From: Sporohalobacter salinus
GTDB lineage: Bacteria > Bacillota > Halanaerobiia > Halobacteroidales > Acetohalobiaceae
Direction: 5' to 3'
NCBI RefSeq assembly: GCF_016908635.1
Contig: NZ_JAFBEG010000002.1
Coordinates: 115,725 to 179,724, forward strand
DNA length: 64,000 nt
Both the position numbers and the translations under genes were made by a program. This document shows, one piece after another, positions 35,777 to 44,188 of the stretch; the first letter of the stretch is position 1; each line of letters starts with the position of its first letter. Under the pieces are notes generated by a model, which saw only the letters and a list, made by a program, of their open reading frames with translations, had not been told where the DNA came from and ran no database searches.

Positions 35777-35917
35777 TTTATTGAATTGAAATCTGTTTCA
35801 AAGTTAAATAAGAGACATGAAGTTCAATTAATAAATTATTTGAAGGCGACGGGAATGAAGGTTGGATTGTTAGTTAATTTCGGAAAAGAGTTGGAATTTA
35901 AGAGGAAGATATTTTAG
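35777..35917 (+). pseudogene. C-terminal remnant of a GxxExxY (PDDEXK-like) protein gene
   Basis: In one frame, about 46 codons followed by TAG read like the C-terminal end of GxxExxY proteins: IELKSVSKLNKRHEVQ, then LINYLKATGMKVGLLVNFG, then KELEFKRKIF. An in-frame stop (TGA 35774-35776) precedes it and there is no start codon with a ribosome site, so the catalytic N-terminal part is missing. The repeat array ends nine bases upstream, and a further repeat begins 19 bases downstream (35936). The frame is too short for a normal gene call and is easy to miss. Family assignment is from recalled sequence pattern. Confidence 0.7.
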
Positions 35918-35935
35918 AATAAAGAGATGTATATA

Positions 35936-35970
35936 GACACAGACTAACGCAGGCGGGACGCAGACAAAAA
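35936..35970. repeat. Repeat arm, copy 2 (ACACAGACT type)
   Basis: GACACAGACT (35936-35945) followed by degenerate units CGCAGGC and GACGCAGAC. It has the orientation of the left arms at 35687 and 36723 and lies just after the GxxExxY remnant. With the array at 35730-35762 it brackets that remnant as an inverted pair. The remaining gap to 36029 is AT-rich and shows nothing else. Confidence 0.55.
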
Positions 35971-36029
35971 CAAAAATTAAGTTTAAAATAGTTTTATACT
36001 ATAATAAGCTATTTATTGGATGTGAGATT

Positions 36030-36377
36030 ATGATGGAAGATTATCCCCTGTTATTTATTGATGAAGAAGATGAACAAAGAGAGTTGGAAAGGCGGTATAA
36101 GAAGGCCTTAGCTGCTGCTGAAGAAGCGGCTCGTTTATTAAAAGAAGATTATGGAGCTAAGAAAGTATGGATTTTTGGTTCTTTAACTGATCAGGACCGT
36201 TTCAATAAATGGTCGGATATTGATTTAGCAGTACAGGGAGTTTCTCCTGATAGATTTTATTCAGCTGTGGGAGCGGTAACAGGATTGATTAGTGATTTTA
36301 AAGTAGATCTTATAGATATAGATAACTGTAAGGATTCATTGGCTAAAGCTGTAGAGAGTGAGGGGCAAGAGATATGA
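36030..36377 (+). CDS. MNT-type nucleotidyltransferase, second locus
   Basis: A 115-residue minimal nucleotidyltransferase with intact GSLTDQDRFNKWSDIDLAV (about residues 51-69) and the later VDLIDID acidic strand. It is not closely similar to the MNT at 34814, so it is a separate acquisition rather than a tandem duplicate. A helical N-terminal extension (EERRYKKAL-like) precedes the fold. ATG 36030 has GTGAGAT upstream. The stop overlaps the start of a HEPN-type partner (ATGA), which is broken. Confidence 0.83.
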   Translation: MMEDYPLLFIDEEDEQRELERRYKKALAAAEEAARLLKEDYGAKKVWIFGSLTDQDRFNKWSDIDLAVQGVSPDRFYSAVGAVTGLISDFKVDLIDIDNCKDSLAKAVESEGQEI

Positions 36378-36710
36378 ATAAACGTTATCTTACTTTGATA
36401 GGGCGAATTGAAGATGAAGTTGCGGATTTAGAACGAATTGTCAATAGGAGATTCCTGGCATCGTGATTTATTAAAACAGATGGGGGCTAGGATTAAGCAG
36501 GTTAGGCCTTCAGTATTATCTAAAGAGACTATTAATGAATTAGATGAATATAGAGGTTTGCGTCATGTGGTAAGGAATGTATATACTTTTAATCTATCTT
36601 TAGAGAGGTTAGAACCTTTAGTTATAAATCTGAGAAGTGTATTTGAACAGGTAAAGAAAGAACTAAAAAAGTTTATTGAATTTATGGAAAAAGAGGATAA
36701 AAATAAATAA
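36374..36710 (+). pseudogene. Broken HEPN-like toxin partner of the second MNT gene
   Basis: ATG 36374 overlaps the MNT stop. The frame starts MNKRYLTLIGRIEDEVADLE, runs 30 codons and stops at 36464-36466. The rest of the family's sequence continues in another frame from about 36444 (GDSWHRDLLKQM ... LDEYRGLRHVVRNVY ... ELKKFIEFME) to TAA at 36708. Intact relatives, as I recall them, have about 40-50 more residues between ERIVNR and GDSWHRDLL, so an internal deletion caused the frameshift. At the RX4HXY site it reads RHVVRNVY, with Asn where the canonical His would be. Confidence 0.75.
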
Positions 36711-36721
36711 TAATAAGAGTT

Positions 36722-36878
36722 AGACACAGACTATCACAGACAGAACACAGACTAAAGACACAAAATAAATTAAAGTAGAGTATAGATTGGGTTAAATAAG
36801 TGAGAGTAAAAATATTATGTTTATTATTTATTTTATGAATTAGTCTGGTGTACAGTCTCGTGTAAGTCTTGTGTCAAA
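36722..36878. repeat. Inverted repeat array, copy 3
   Basis: The left arm has GACACAGACT (36723-36732), CACAGACAG (36735-36743), ACACAGACT (36745-36753) and GACACAAAA (36757-36765). The right arm has AGTCTGGTGT (36842-36851), AGTCTCGTGT (36854-36863), AGTCTTGTGT (36865-36874), then CAAAAG. The arms are reverse-complement-like and enclose about 75 AT-rich bases with no gene. The right arm ends about 30 bases before the cysN start, close to its ribosome-binding site. Confidence 0.7.
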
Positions 36879-36907
36879 AGAATATTAAAGATAGAGGAGA
36901 GTCGTTA

Positions 36908-38725
36908 ATGGCTACGGAATTAGTTGAACAGAAGGAAGATTTAAATATAGTTATTGCTGGTCATGTTGATCATGGTAAGAGTACGATTATCGGTAGGTTA
37001 TTGGCTGATACGGATTCTTTACCTGAAGGTAAGCTTGAACAGGTTAAGGAGACTTGTCGTAGGAATTCTAAGCCTTTTGAGTATGCTTTCTTGCTTGATG
37101 CTTTGAAGGATGAACAGTCGCAAGGAATTACTATTGATTCGGCCCGGTGTTTCTTTGAAACGGAAAAGCGGGAGTATATTATTCTCGATGCGCCGGGACA
37201 TATTGAGTTTTTGAAAAATATGGTCACAGGTGCTGCTAGAGCTGAAGCTGCTCTGTTGGTGATTGATGCTGACGAAGGAATCCAGGAGAATTCTAAGCGG
37301 CACGGTTATATGTTATCGATGTTGGGTATTGATCAGATTGTTGTGCTAGTTAATAAAATGGATTTAGTTGATTATGATCAGGAAATTTATGATGAAATTG
37401 TGGAGGACTATACAGAATTTTTGCGTAAGATAGATATAGAACCTGAGACTTTTGTACCTGTTAGCGGTATGGAAGGAGATAATATTGCTAGTTTATCTGA
37501 TAATACACCGTGGTATGAAGAGGAGACGGTATTAGAAGTATTAGATGATTTTGAAGCTGAGGAATTACCGATGGACAAACCTTTTAGAATGCCGGTCCAG
37601 GATGTATATAAGTTTACTAAAGGTGGGGATAACCGCCGAATTGTAGCAGGAACTATAACATCTGGACAGGTCAAAGTTGGAGATGAAGTTGTTTTCTATC
37701 CTTCGGGAAAGAAGAGTACTGTTAAGTCAATTGAAGGTTTTAACAAACCAACGACAGTAAGTGCCCGTGTAGGAGAATCTACTGGCTTTACTCTAGAAGA
37801 ACAGATATATATTACTCGTGGTGAGATAGCTACTATTGATGATGAACCACAGCCGGAAGCTACATCACGAATTAGAGCTAATATATTTTGGCTAGGTAGA
37901 GAATCAATGACTAAGAATAAAGAGTATTATTTGAAATTAGGTACAGCCAAAGTAAGAGCTAGGATAGAAGAGATTAAACGGGTAATTGATGCTTCAGACT
38001 TAAGTCAAAATGAAGCTAAGAATGAGATAGAAAGACATGATGTAGCGGAATGTGTGTTAAAGTTAGATAAAGCAATTGCCTTTGATTTAGCCAATGAAAT
38101 AGCTGAAACTAGTCGCTTTGTAATTGTAGATGAACATGAAATAGCTGGTGGGGGAATAGTACAAAAAGCCTTAGAAGATAAACAAAGTTGGGTTCGAGAA
38201 AAGGTGATGCTTAGGAACTATAAATGGGAGAAGAGCCATATTACCAATGATGAACGAGCAGAGAAATATAATCAAAAGTCAACTTTAGTCTTAATTACTG
38301 GCGAAGAGGATGTAGGTAAGAAGCCGACAGCTAAAGCATTAGAAAAGAGATTATTTAATGATGGTAAGATAGTTTACTTCTTGGGAATTGGTAATGTCTT
38401 ATATGGTATAGATGCTGATATAAAAGGAACAGAAGAAAATAATCATCGAGAGGAACATTTAAGAAGACTGGCAGAAGTGTCTAATATTATGCTGGATGCA
38501 GGAGCTATTTTAGCTGTGACAGCGGTAGAATTAACTCAAAATGATCTAGAGTTAATCAAAACTACTGTGAATCCAGATAAAATAGAGACAGTTTGGTTAG
38601 GAGAGAATATAACTACGGATATTAATTATGACTTGCATATACCTGAGTTTGAAGGTGAGAAAGAAGCAGCAAGAAAGATTAAAGGTTTGTTGCAGGAACG
38701 AGGGGCTATATTTAAGCCATGGTAA
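36908..38725 (+). CDS. cysN: Sulfate adenylyltransferase subunit 1 fused to a degenerate APS-kinase-like domain
   Basis: The N-terminal elongation-factor-like GTPase activates Cys[10 protein letters not shown] (about residues 18-26), the DAPGH switch and NKMDL are intact, followed by two beta-barrel domains. From about residue 455 a CysC-like domain follows, as in NodQ-type CysNC fusions, but its P-loop reads [11 protein letters not shown] instead of GxSGSGKST. The usual DGDNVR motif reads GIGNVLYG, and the tail is shorter than in CysC. ATG 36908 follows AGAGGAGAG; an upstream TTG 36869 falls in the repeat arm. ATP sulfurylase activity looks intact; APS kinase activity is doubtful. Confidence 0.9.
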   Translation: MATELVEQKEDLNIVIAGHVDHGKSTIIGRLLADTDSLPEGKLEQVKETCRRNSKPFEYAFLLDALKDEQSQGITIDSARCFFETEKREYIILDAPGHIEFLKNMVTGAARAEAALLVIDADEGIQENSKRHGYMLSMLGIDQIVVLVNKMDLVDYDQEIYDEIVEDYTEFLRKIDIEPETFVPVSGMEGDNIASLSDNTPWYEEETVLEVLDDFEAEELPMDKPFRMPVQDVYKFTKGGDNRRIVAGTITSGQVKVGDEVVFYPSGKKSTVKSIEGFNKPTTVSARVGESTGFTLEEQIYITRGEIATIDDEPQPEATSRIRANIFWLGRESMTKNKEYYLKLGTAKVRARIEEIKRVIDASDLSQNEAKNEIERHDVAECVLKLDKAIAFDLANEIAETSRFVIVDEHEIAGGGIVQKALEDKQSWVREKVMLRNYKWEKSHITNDERAEKYNQKSTLVLITGEEDVGKKPTAKALEKRLFNDGKIVYFLGIGNVLYGIDADIKGTEENNHREEHLRRLAEVSNIMLDAGAILAVTAVELTQNDLELIKTTVNPDKIETVWLGENITTDINYDLHIPEFEGEKEAARKIKGLLQERGAIFKPW

Positions 38726-38768
38726 AATAATAATTTTTAATATTATATTGGAGACTAGGTGAAATCAT

Positions 38769-40187
38769 ATGAAGAATTTGCTAATAGTTGGAGCTGGAGG
38801 TGCGGGCGAACACGTTCTTAATGAAATATTAAAAGGTAATGGTAATTTTAATTATAATATTATTGGTTTTTTAGATGCTGATGAAAGTAAGCATGGAGAC
38901 GCAATTAATGGTTATAAAGTATTAGGTCATCATTATAATATTAAGTTTTTCATTAATCAATATAAAGTAGATGAAGTTATTGTAGCAACTACTGCTATAG
39001 ACCATGAAAATTTAGAAGAAATATATAATAAAGTAAAAGAAGCAGATATAGATATTAAAGTATTACCAGCTTTTGAGGAATTATTAATAGATGAGCCTTT
39101 TACCAACCAATTACGCGAAGTTAAAGTAGAAGATTTATTAGGGAGAGAAGCTGTTAATATAAATAGTGAAGATATAAAACAATATATAAATAATAAGATA
39201 GTACTTGTAACAGGAGCTGCAGGTTCAATTGGCAGTGAATTATGTAGGCAAATAGCAAAGTATAAACCACAAGAATTAATTATGTTGGATGTTAATGAAA
39301 ATGATTTATATTTATTAGAATTATATTTAAAAAGGCATTATAATGATATAAATATTAATTTAGAGATTTGTAATATAAGAGAAGAAAAGAAATTAAATTA
39401 TTTATTTAATTTATATAAACCGGATGTAATATTTCATGCAGCAGCTCATAAGCATGTTCCTTTAATGGAAAAAAACATTGAAGAAGCGATTAAAAATAAT
39501 GTTATTGGTACTAGGAATCTTATAGAAAATTCTAATAAATATGATGTAGAAAAATTTGTTTTAATATCTACAGATAAAGCAGTTAATCCCACAAATGTTA
39601 TGGGAGCAACTAAAAGGTTAGCAGAACTTCTTGTAGAGAACTTAAATAATAGGTCAAGCACAGAATTTATGGCAGTAAGATTTGGTAATGTGCTGGGAAG
39701 TAATGGTAGTGTAATACCGATATTTAAATCTTTATTAGAAGAAGGTAGAGATTTAACTGTAACTCATGAAGAAGTAACTAGATATTTCATGACCATTCCT
39801 GAAGCAGCCCAACTTGTTCTTGAAGCAGGATACATAGGAACAGGCGGGGAAGTTTTTGTATTAGACATGGGCCAACCTGTGAAAATAATGGATTTAGCTA
39901 AACGAATGATAGAATTATCTGGTTTAGAATTAGGAAAAGATGTAGATATTAAGATAACTGGTTTAAGACCTGGAGAAAAATTATATGAAGAACTATTATA
40001 TGATATAGATTCTTGTCAAAAAACACAGAATGAAAAGATATATATAGCAGAAATAAAAGAGGAAGATATAGATATTAAAAAAGGTTTAGCTAAATTAGAA
40101 CAAGCATTAAAAACCTTTGATAGAGAAAAGATGAAATCTAAATTAAAAAAATTAGTACCAACTTATAAAGAAGCAGACTACAAATAG
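38769..40187 (+). CDS. UDP-GlcNAc 4,6-dehydratase-like enzyme, soluble form (LegB-like)
   Basis: A CapD/FlaA1/PglF-family dehydratase that would make UDP-4-keto-6-deoxy-GlcNAc, the first step to bacillosamine and legionaminic acid. An N-terminal Rossmann-like sensor domain (LLIVGAGGAGEHVL) is followed by the catalytic domain: VTGAAGSIGSELCRQI (about residues 146-161), HAAAHKHVPLME and the STDKAVNPTNVMGATKR active-site stretch. The four-helix membrane domain of PglF/WbpM is absent (472 aa). Codon use is markedly AT-rich. Position before a LegC-type aminotransferase supports the LegB role. Confidence 0.85.
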   Translation: MKNLLIVGAGGAGEHVLNEILKGNGNFNYNIIGFLDADESKHGDAINGYKVLGHHYNIKFFINQYKVDEVIVATTAIDHENLEEIYNKVKEADIDIKVLPAFEELLIDEPFTNQLREVKVEDLLGREAVNINSEDIKQYINNKIVLVTGAAGSIGSELCRQIAKYKPQELIMLDVNENDLYLLELYLKRHYNDININLEICNIREEKKLNYLFNLYKPDVIFHAAAHKHVPLMEKNIEEAIKNNVIGTRNLIENSNKYDVEKFVLISTDKAVNPTNVMGATKRLAELLVENLNNRSSTEFMAVRFGNVLGSNGSVIPIFKSLLEEGRDLTVTHEEVTRYFMTIPEAAQLVLEAGYIGTGGEVFVLDMGQPVKIMDLAKRMIELSGLELGKDVDIKITGLRPGEKLYEELLYDIDSCQKTQNEKIYIAEIKEEDIDIKKGLAKLEQALKTFDREKMKSKLKKLVPTYKEADYK

Positions 40188-40200
40188 TGAGGGGATTTTA

Positions 40201-41370
40201 ATGAGCTTAGACATACCGTTATCAGTGCCTAATTTATCTAAAGATATCCTTGAAAATGTAGAAGAGTGTATAGAAACTGGTTGGGTATCTACGGGAGGAA
40301 AATTTATAATAGAGTTTGAAGAAAAGACTGCTCAATATGTTGGTGTAGATGAAACAGTAGGAGTTCAAAGTGGTACAGCAGGACTTCATGTTGGATATAG
40401 ATTATTAGGAGTAGAAGCAGGGGATGAAGTAATTGTACCAACTGTTACATTTATAGCAACTGTTAATCCTATTAAATATTTAGGTGCACATCCTGTTTTT
40501 ATTGATTGTGATGATAGTTTAAATATGGATTTAGATAAATTAGAAGAGTTTTTGGAAAACAACTGTGAAATGACTGAAAAAGGATTAAGAAATAAGGAAA
40601 GCGGTAGGATTATAAAGGCGCTATGTGTAGTGCATGTTTTTGGAAATCCAATTAATATGGAGAAAGTAATGGAAATAGCTAAAAAATATGATTTAAAAGT
40701 AGTTGAAGATGCTGCTGAATCTTTAGGCTCTTTTTATACCGAGGGAAAATATGAAGGAGAGCATACAGGAACAATAGGGGATTTAGGAGTGTTTTCTTTT
40801 AATGCTAATAAGATATTGACTACAGGTGGCGGAGGAATGATTATTGCTAATGATAATGAATTATTAGAAAGGGCAAGATTTCTTTTAGCTCAAGCTAAAA
40901 CTGATCCTCTTTACTATAAACATGATAAAATAGGATATAATTATCGACTAACAAATATAGCAGCAGCTTTTGGTACAGAACAAATAGATAGGATAGAAAA
41001 TTTTATAGAAACTAAAAAAGAGAATTATAATTTATATAAACAAGAGATAGAAAGTATAGAAGGTTTAGAGTTATTAGATTTTAATGAAGGAACAAGACCT
41101 AATTACTGGTTTTATTCTGTAATTGTTGGTGAAGATAAATATGGTATTGATAGAGATGAGTTATTAGCAAAGCTAAATAAAATAGGAATACAAACTCGAC
41201 CTCTATGGGGATTAATGAATGATCAAAAACCATTTAAAGATTGTGTTGCTTATAAAATAGAAAAAGCTAGATATTATGTAAATAATTTAATAAATATACC
41301 TTGTAGTACAAACTTAACAAAGAAACAAGTGTTAGAAGTAGTAGAAAAATTAAAAGAATTTAAAAGATAG
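40201..41370 (+). CDS. legC: LegC-type PLP-dependent aminotransferase
   Basis: A DegT/DnrJ/EryC1 aminotransferase that converts the 4-keto sugar to UDP-4-amino-4,6-dideoxy-GlcNAc. It has VSTGGKFIIEFEE near the start, the substrate loop VQSGTAGLHVGY, VVEDAAESLGS, and the PLP lysine in FNANKILTTGGGG. 389 aa, typical of the LegC branch. ATG 40201 follows GAGGGG. The order dehydratase, aminotransferase, acetyltransferase, synthase, epimerase matches legionaminate clusters, so I use the legC name with moderate confidence. Confidence 0.88.
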   Translation: MSLDIPLSVPNLSKDILENVEECIETGWVSTGGKFIIEFEEKTAQYVGVDETVGVQSGTAGLHVGYRLLGVEAGDEVIVPTVTFIATVNPIKYLGAHPVFIDCDDSLNMDLDKLEEFLENNCEMTEKGLRNKESGRIIKALCVVHVFGNPINMEKVMEIAKKYDLKVVEDAAESLGSFYTEGKYEGEHTGTIGDLGVFSFNANKILTTGGGGMIIANDNELLERARFLLAQAKTDPLYYKHDKIGYNYRLTNIAAAFGTEQIDRIENFIETKKENYNLYKQEIESIEGLELLDFNEGTRPNYWFYSVIVGEDKYGIDRDELLAKLNKIGIQTRPLWGLMNDQKPFKDCVAYKIEKARYYVNNLINIPCSTNLTKKQVLEVVEKLKEFKR

Positions 41371-41381
41371 TGGCGGTAAAA

Positions 41382-42017
41382 ATGAAAAAAATTGTAATTA
41401 TAGGTGCTGGAGGACATGCAAAAGTTATAACGGATATTATTTTGAAGCGAAAAGAAAAATTAGAAGAAAATATAAAAATAGAAGGTTTTTTGGACGATAA
41501 ATATGATAAAAATGAAGAATCGGAAATATTAGGGATTCCTATAATAGGCAGTTTAGAAAGGATAAGAGAGCTATCAGATGATAATGTTTATTTTATAATA
41601 GCAATAGGAAATAACAAAATTAGAGAAAAAATTGCTAATGAATATGATAAAGTTGAATATTTTACTGTGATTCATCCAGAAGCTGTAATTGCGAATGGTG
41701 TAGAAATAGAGCAAGGTAGTGTAGTTATGGCAAATACAGTAATAAATAGTTGTTCTATAGTAGGAAGACATTGCATTATAAATACTGGAAGTATCATAGA
41801 ACATGATATTCTTATAGATGATTTTGTTCATATATCTCCAAATGTAGCACTTGCTGGAGAAGTGAAAGTAGGAAAAGGAAGTTGGATAGGAATGGGAAGT
41901 AATATAATTCAAGGTAAAAGTGTAGGTTCAGATACTATAATAGGAGCAGGGAGTGTAGTAGTAAAGGATATAGGAGATAATAAAAAAGCTTTTGGGGTAC
42001 CATGTAAGGAGAGGTAA
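41382..42017 (+). CDS. Sugar O/N-acetyltransferase, PglD/NeuD-like
   Basis: A left-handed beta-helix acyltransferase that would N-acetylate the 4-amino group (LegH/PglD step). An N-terminal Rossmann-like domain IVIIGAGGHAKVITDI leads into hexapeptide repeats (AVIANGVEIEQGSVVMANTV, NTGSIIEHDI, HISPNVALAGEVKVG, GSWIGMGSNIIQG). The catalytic His lies in IEHD. About 211 residues. ATG 41382 with GGCGGT is preferred; GTG 41370 overlaps the legC stop. The stop overlaps the next start. Confidence 0.88.
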   Translation: MKKIVIIGAGGHAKVITDIILKRKEKLEENIKIEGFLDDKYDKNEESEILGIPIIGSLERIRELSDDNVYFIIAIGNNKIREKIANEYDKVEYFTVIHPEAVIANGVEIEQGSVVMANTVINSCSIVGRHCIINTGSIIEHDILIDDFVHISPNVALAGEVKVGKGSWIGMGSNIIQGKSVGSDTIIGAGSVVVKDIGDNKKAFGVPCKER

Positions 42018-43015
42018 TGATGAAGACATTTATTATTGCTGAAGCAGGAGTAAATCATAATGGCGATATTAATTTAGCAAAGAAATTAATAGAAAAAGCT
42101 GCTTGGGCAGGGGCAGATGCAGTTAAATTTCAAAGTTTTAAAGCTGAGAAATTAGTATCAAAAAAAGCAGAAAAAGCTGATTATCAAAAAGAAACAACAG
42201 GTAAAGAAGAAAATCAACTTGAAATGATAAAAAAGCTAGAATTAGACTATAAAAAACACCAAGAATTAATTGATTATTGTCAAGCAAAAGAAATATTGTT
42301 TATGTCTTCAGCTTTTGATTTAGAAAGGATAGAATTGCTTAATAAATTAGGTATGAAAATATGGAAGATTCCATCTGGAGAAATAACTAATTTACCTTAT
42401 TTAAAGAAAATTGGAAGTCTTAATCAAAGAGTTGTAATGTCAACTGGTATGGCTAATTTATCAGAGATAGAAGCTGCTCTTGATGTATTAACTAAAGCGG
42501 GAGCAGAAGATATAACAGTATTGCATTGTAATACTGAATATCCAACTCCAATGGAAGATGTTAACCTTAATGCAATGCAGACTATAAAAGATGCTTTTAA
42601 AGTACCAGTAGGTTATTCAGATCATACATTAGGTATAGAAGTTCCAGTAGCAGCAGTAGCTATGGGAGCTAAAGTTATAGAAAAACACTTTACTCTTGAT
42701 AATAAGATGGAAGGTCCAGACCATAGAGCTAGTTTAGAGCCGAAAGAATTAAAATCAATGATTGAAGCTATTAGAAATATAGAAAAAGCTATGGGAAGTG
42801 GAATAAAGAAGCCATCTAAATCAGAGTTAAAGAATAAAGCTGTAGCTAGAAAGAGTATAGTTGCTGGTGAAGATATAAAAGCAGGAGAAGTCTTTAACAA
42901 AGAAAATTTAACTATTAAGAGACCTGGGATTGGGATAAGCCCTATGAGATGGGAAGAAATATTAGGAAAGATAGCTAAGAAAGATTTTAAAAAGGATGAG
43001 TTGATTAAATTATGA
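42017..43015 (+). CDS. legI: N,N'-diacetyllegionaminate synthase (NeuB/LegI family)
   Basis: LegI condenses 2,4-diacetamido-2,4,6-trideoxymannose with phosphoenolpyruvate to give N,N'-diacetyllegionaminic acid. It has IIAEAGVNHNGDINLAKKL at the start, the GADAVKFQSFKAEKLVS barrel motif, VLHCNTEYPTP and the EKHFTLDNKMEGPDHRAS signature. A C-terminal SAF antifreeze-like domain starts near residue 275 (RKSIVAGEDIKAGEV). 332 aa, normal. NeuB (sialic) versus LegI cannot be told by motif alone; the dehydratase and aminotransferase upstream favour legionaminate. Confidence 0.9.
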   Translation: MMKTFIIAEAGVNHNGDINLAKKLIEKAAWAGADAVKFQSFKAEKLVSKKAEKADYQKETTGKEENQLEMIKKLELDYKKHQELIDYCQAKEILFMSSAFDLERIELLNKLGMKIWKIPSGEITNLPYLKKIGSLNQRVVMSTGMANLSEIEAALDVLTKAGAEDITVLHCNTEYPTPMEDVNLNAMQTIKDAFKVPVGYSDHTLGIEVPVAAVAMGAKVIEKHFTLDNKMEGPDHRASLEPKELKSMIEAIRNIEKAMGSGIKKPSKSELKNKAVARKSIVAGEDIKAGEVFNKENLTIKRPGIGISPMRWEEILGKIAKKDFKKDELIKL

Positions 43016-44184
43016 CTTCCCCAAAAGTGTGTGTTGTAACAGGGACAAGAGCAGAATATGGTATATTAAGACCATTGATGGGAAAATTAGAAGATTCTAA
43101 GGAACTAGACTTACAATTAATAGTGACAGGAATGCATTTATCTCCTGAATTCGGTCTTACTTATAAAGAAATAGAAGAAGATGGATTTAAAATTGATGAA
43201 AAAATAGAAGTTTTAATGAGCTCGGATACTCATATAGGAGTATCCAAATCGATGGGAATGACTTTGATAAGTTTTTCGGAAGCTTATGAAAGATTGCAAC
43301 CTGATATGATAGTAATATTAGGAGATAGATATGAGACATTTTCAGCTATGACAGCGGCGACAGTTGCTAATATACCTGTAGCTCATTTACATGGGGGAGA
43401 AATTACCGAAGGAGCATTTGATGACTCTTTTCGTCATAGTATGACTAAAATGTCTTATTTACATTTTACTTCTACAGAAGAGTATAGAAAAAGGGTTATA
43501 CAATTAGGAGAATCTCCTCAAAGAGTATTTAATGTAGGAGCTATGGGAGTTGAGAATGCATTAAATTTAGATCTTTTATCTAAACAAGAGGTAGAAGATA
43601 AATTAGAAATAGATTTAGGAGAAGAATATATAGTTATAGTTTTTCATCCTGTAACTCTAGAAAATAATGCAGCTAAAAGTCAGATTAGAGAATTGTTGTC
43701 GGCATTAGATGAAAATGATGATTTAGTTAAAATGTTCATAAAAGGTAATTCAGATACAGAAGGAAGAATTATAAATCAAGAAATAGATGAATATGTTCAA
43801 CAGAACAATAACTCGTATGCTTTTACTTCTTTACCAATAGAATATTATTTGAGTTTGATAAAGAATAGCAAAGCTTTAGTTGGAAATTCTTCTAGTGGTA
43901 TAATAGAAGCACCGAGCTTTAAGATTGCTACAATAAATATAGGTGACAGACAAAAGGGTAGAGTAAAAGCTGAATCTGTAATAGATTGTTCTCCTAAGAA
44001 AAAAGATATCAGAGAAGCTTTAGGATTAATTAATTCTAAAGAGTTTCAAACAAAATTAAAATATATTGATAATCCTTATGGAAAGGGAAATGCATCTAAA
44101 AAAGTAATTAAAACAATTGAAGAATTTTTGTTAGATAAAAAAATAGATCTGAAGAAAAAATTCTATGATATAGAGTTGGAGTGA
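43012..44184 (+). CDS. legG: Hydrolysing UDP-sugar 2-epimerase (LegG/NeuC family)
   Basis: LegG releases UDP and epimerises UDP-diacetylbacillosamine to the trideoxymannose substrate of LegI. VCVVTGTRAEYGILRPLM opens the protein, VILGDRYETFSAMTAA and VAHLHGGEITEGAFDDSFRH are the NeuC/LegG signatures, and LVGNSSSGIIEAPSF is the nucleotide-binding C-terminal motif. 390 aa. ATG 43012 overlaps the legI stop (ATGA). Substrate choice between UDP-GlcNAc and UDP-diacetylbacillosamine is inferred from the cluster. Confidence 0.9.
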   Translation: MTSPKVCVVTGTRAEYGILRPLMGKLEDSKELDLQLIVTGMHLSPEFGLTYKEIEEDGFKIDEKIEVLMSSDTHIGVSKSMGMTLISFSEAYERLQPDMIVILGDRYETFSAMTAATVANIPVAHLHGGEITEGAFDDSFRHSMTKMSYLHFTSTEEYRKRVIQLGESPQRVFNVGAMGVENALNLDLLSKQEVEDKLEIDLGEEYIVIVFHPVTLENNAAKSQIRELLSALDENDDLVKMFIKGNSDTEGRIINQEIDEYVQQNNNSYAFTSLPIEYYLSLIKNSKALVGNSSSGIIEAPSFKIATINIGDRQKGRVKAESVIDCSPKKKDIREALGLINSKEFQTKLKYIDNPYGKGNASKKVIKTIEEFLLDKKIDLKKKFYDIELE

Positions 44185-44188
44185 TGAA

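Noticed and set aside
36438-36710. A separate small gene starting at TTG 36438
   Set aside because: It has no ribosome site, and its sequence continues the C-terminal half of the HEPN-like protein begun at 36374; better explained as one broken gene.
35686-36878. CRISPR array
   Set aside because: The repeat units are only about 10 bases, with 1-2 base separations, inverted arms and no spacers or cas genes.
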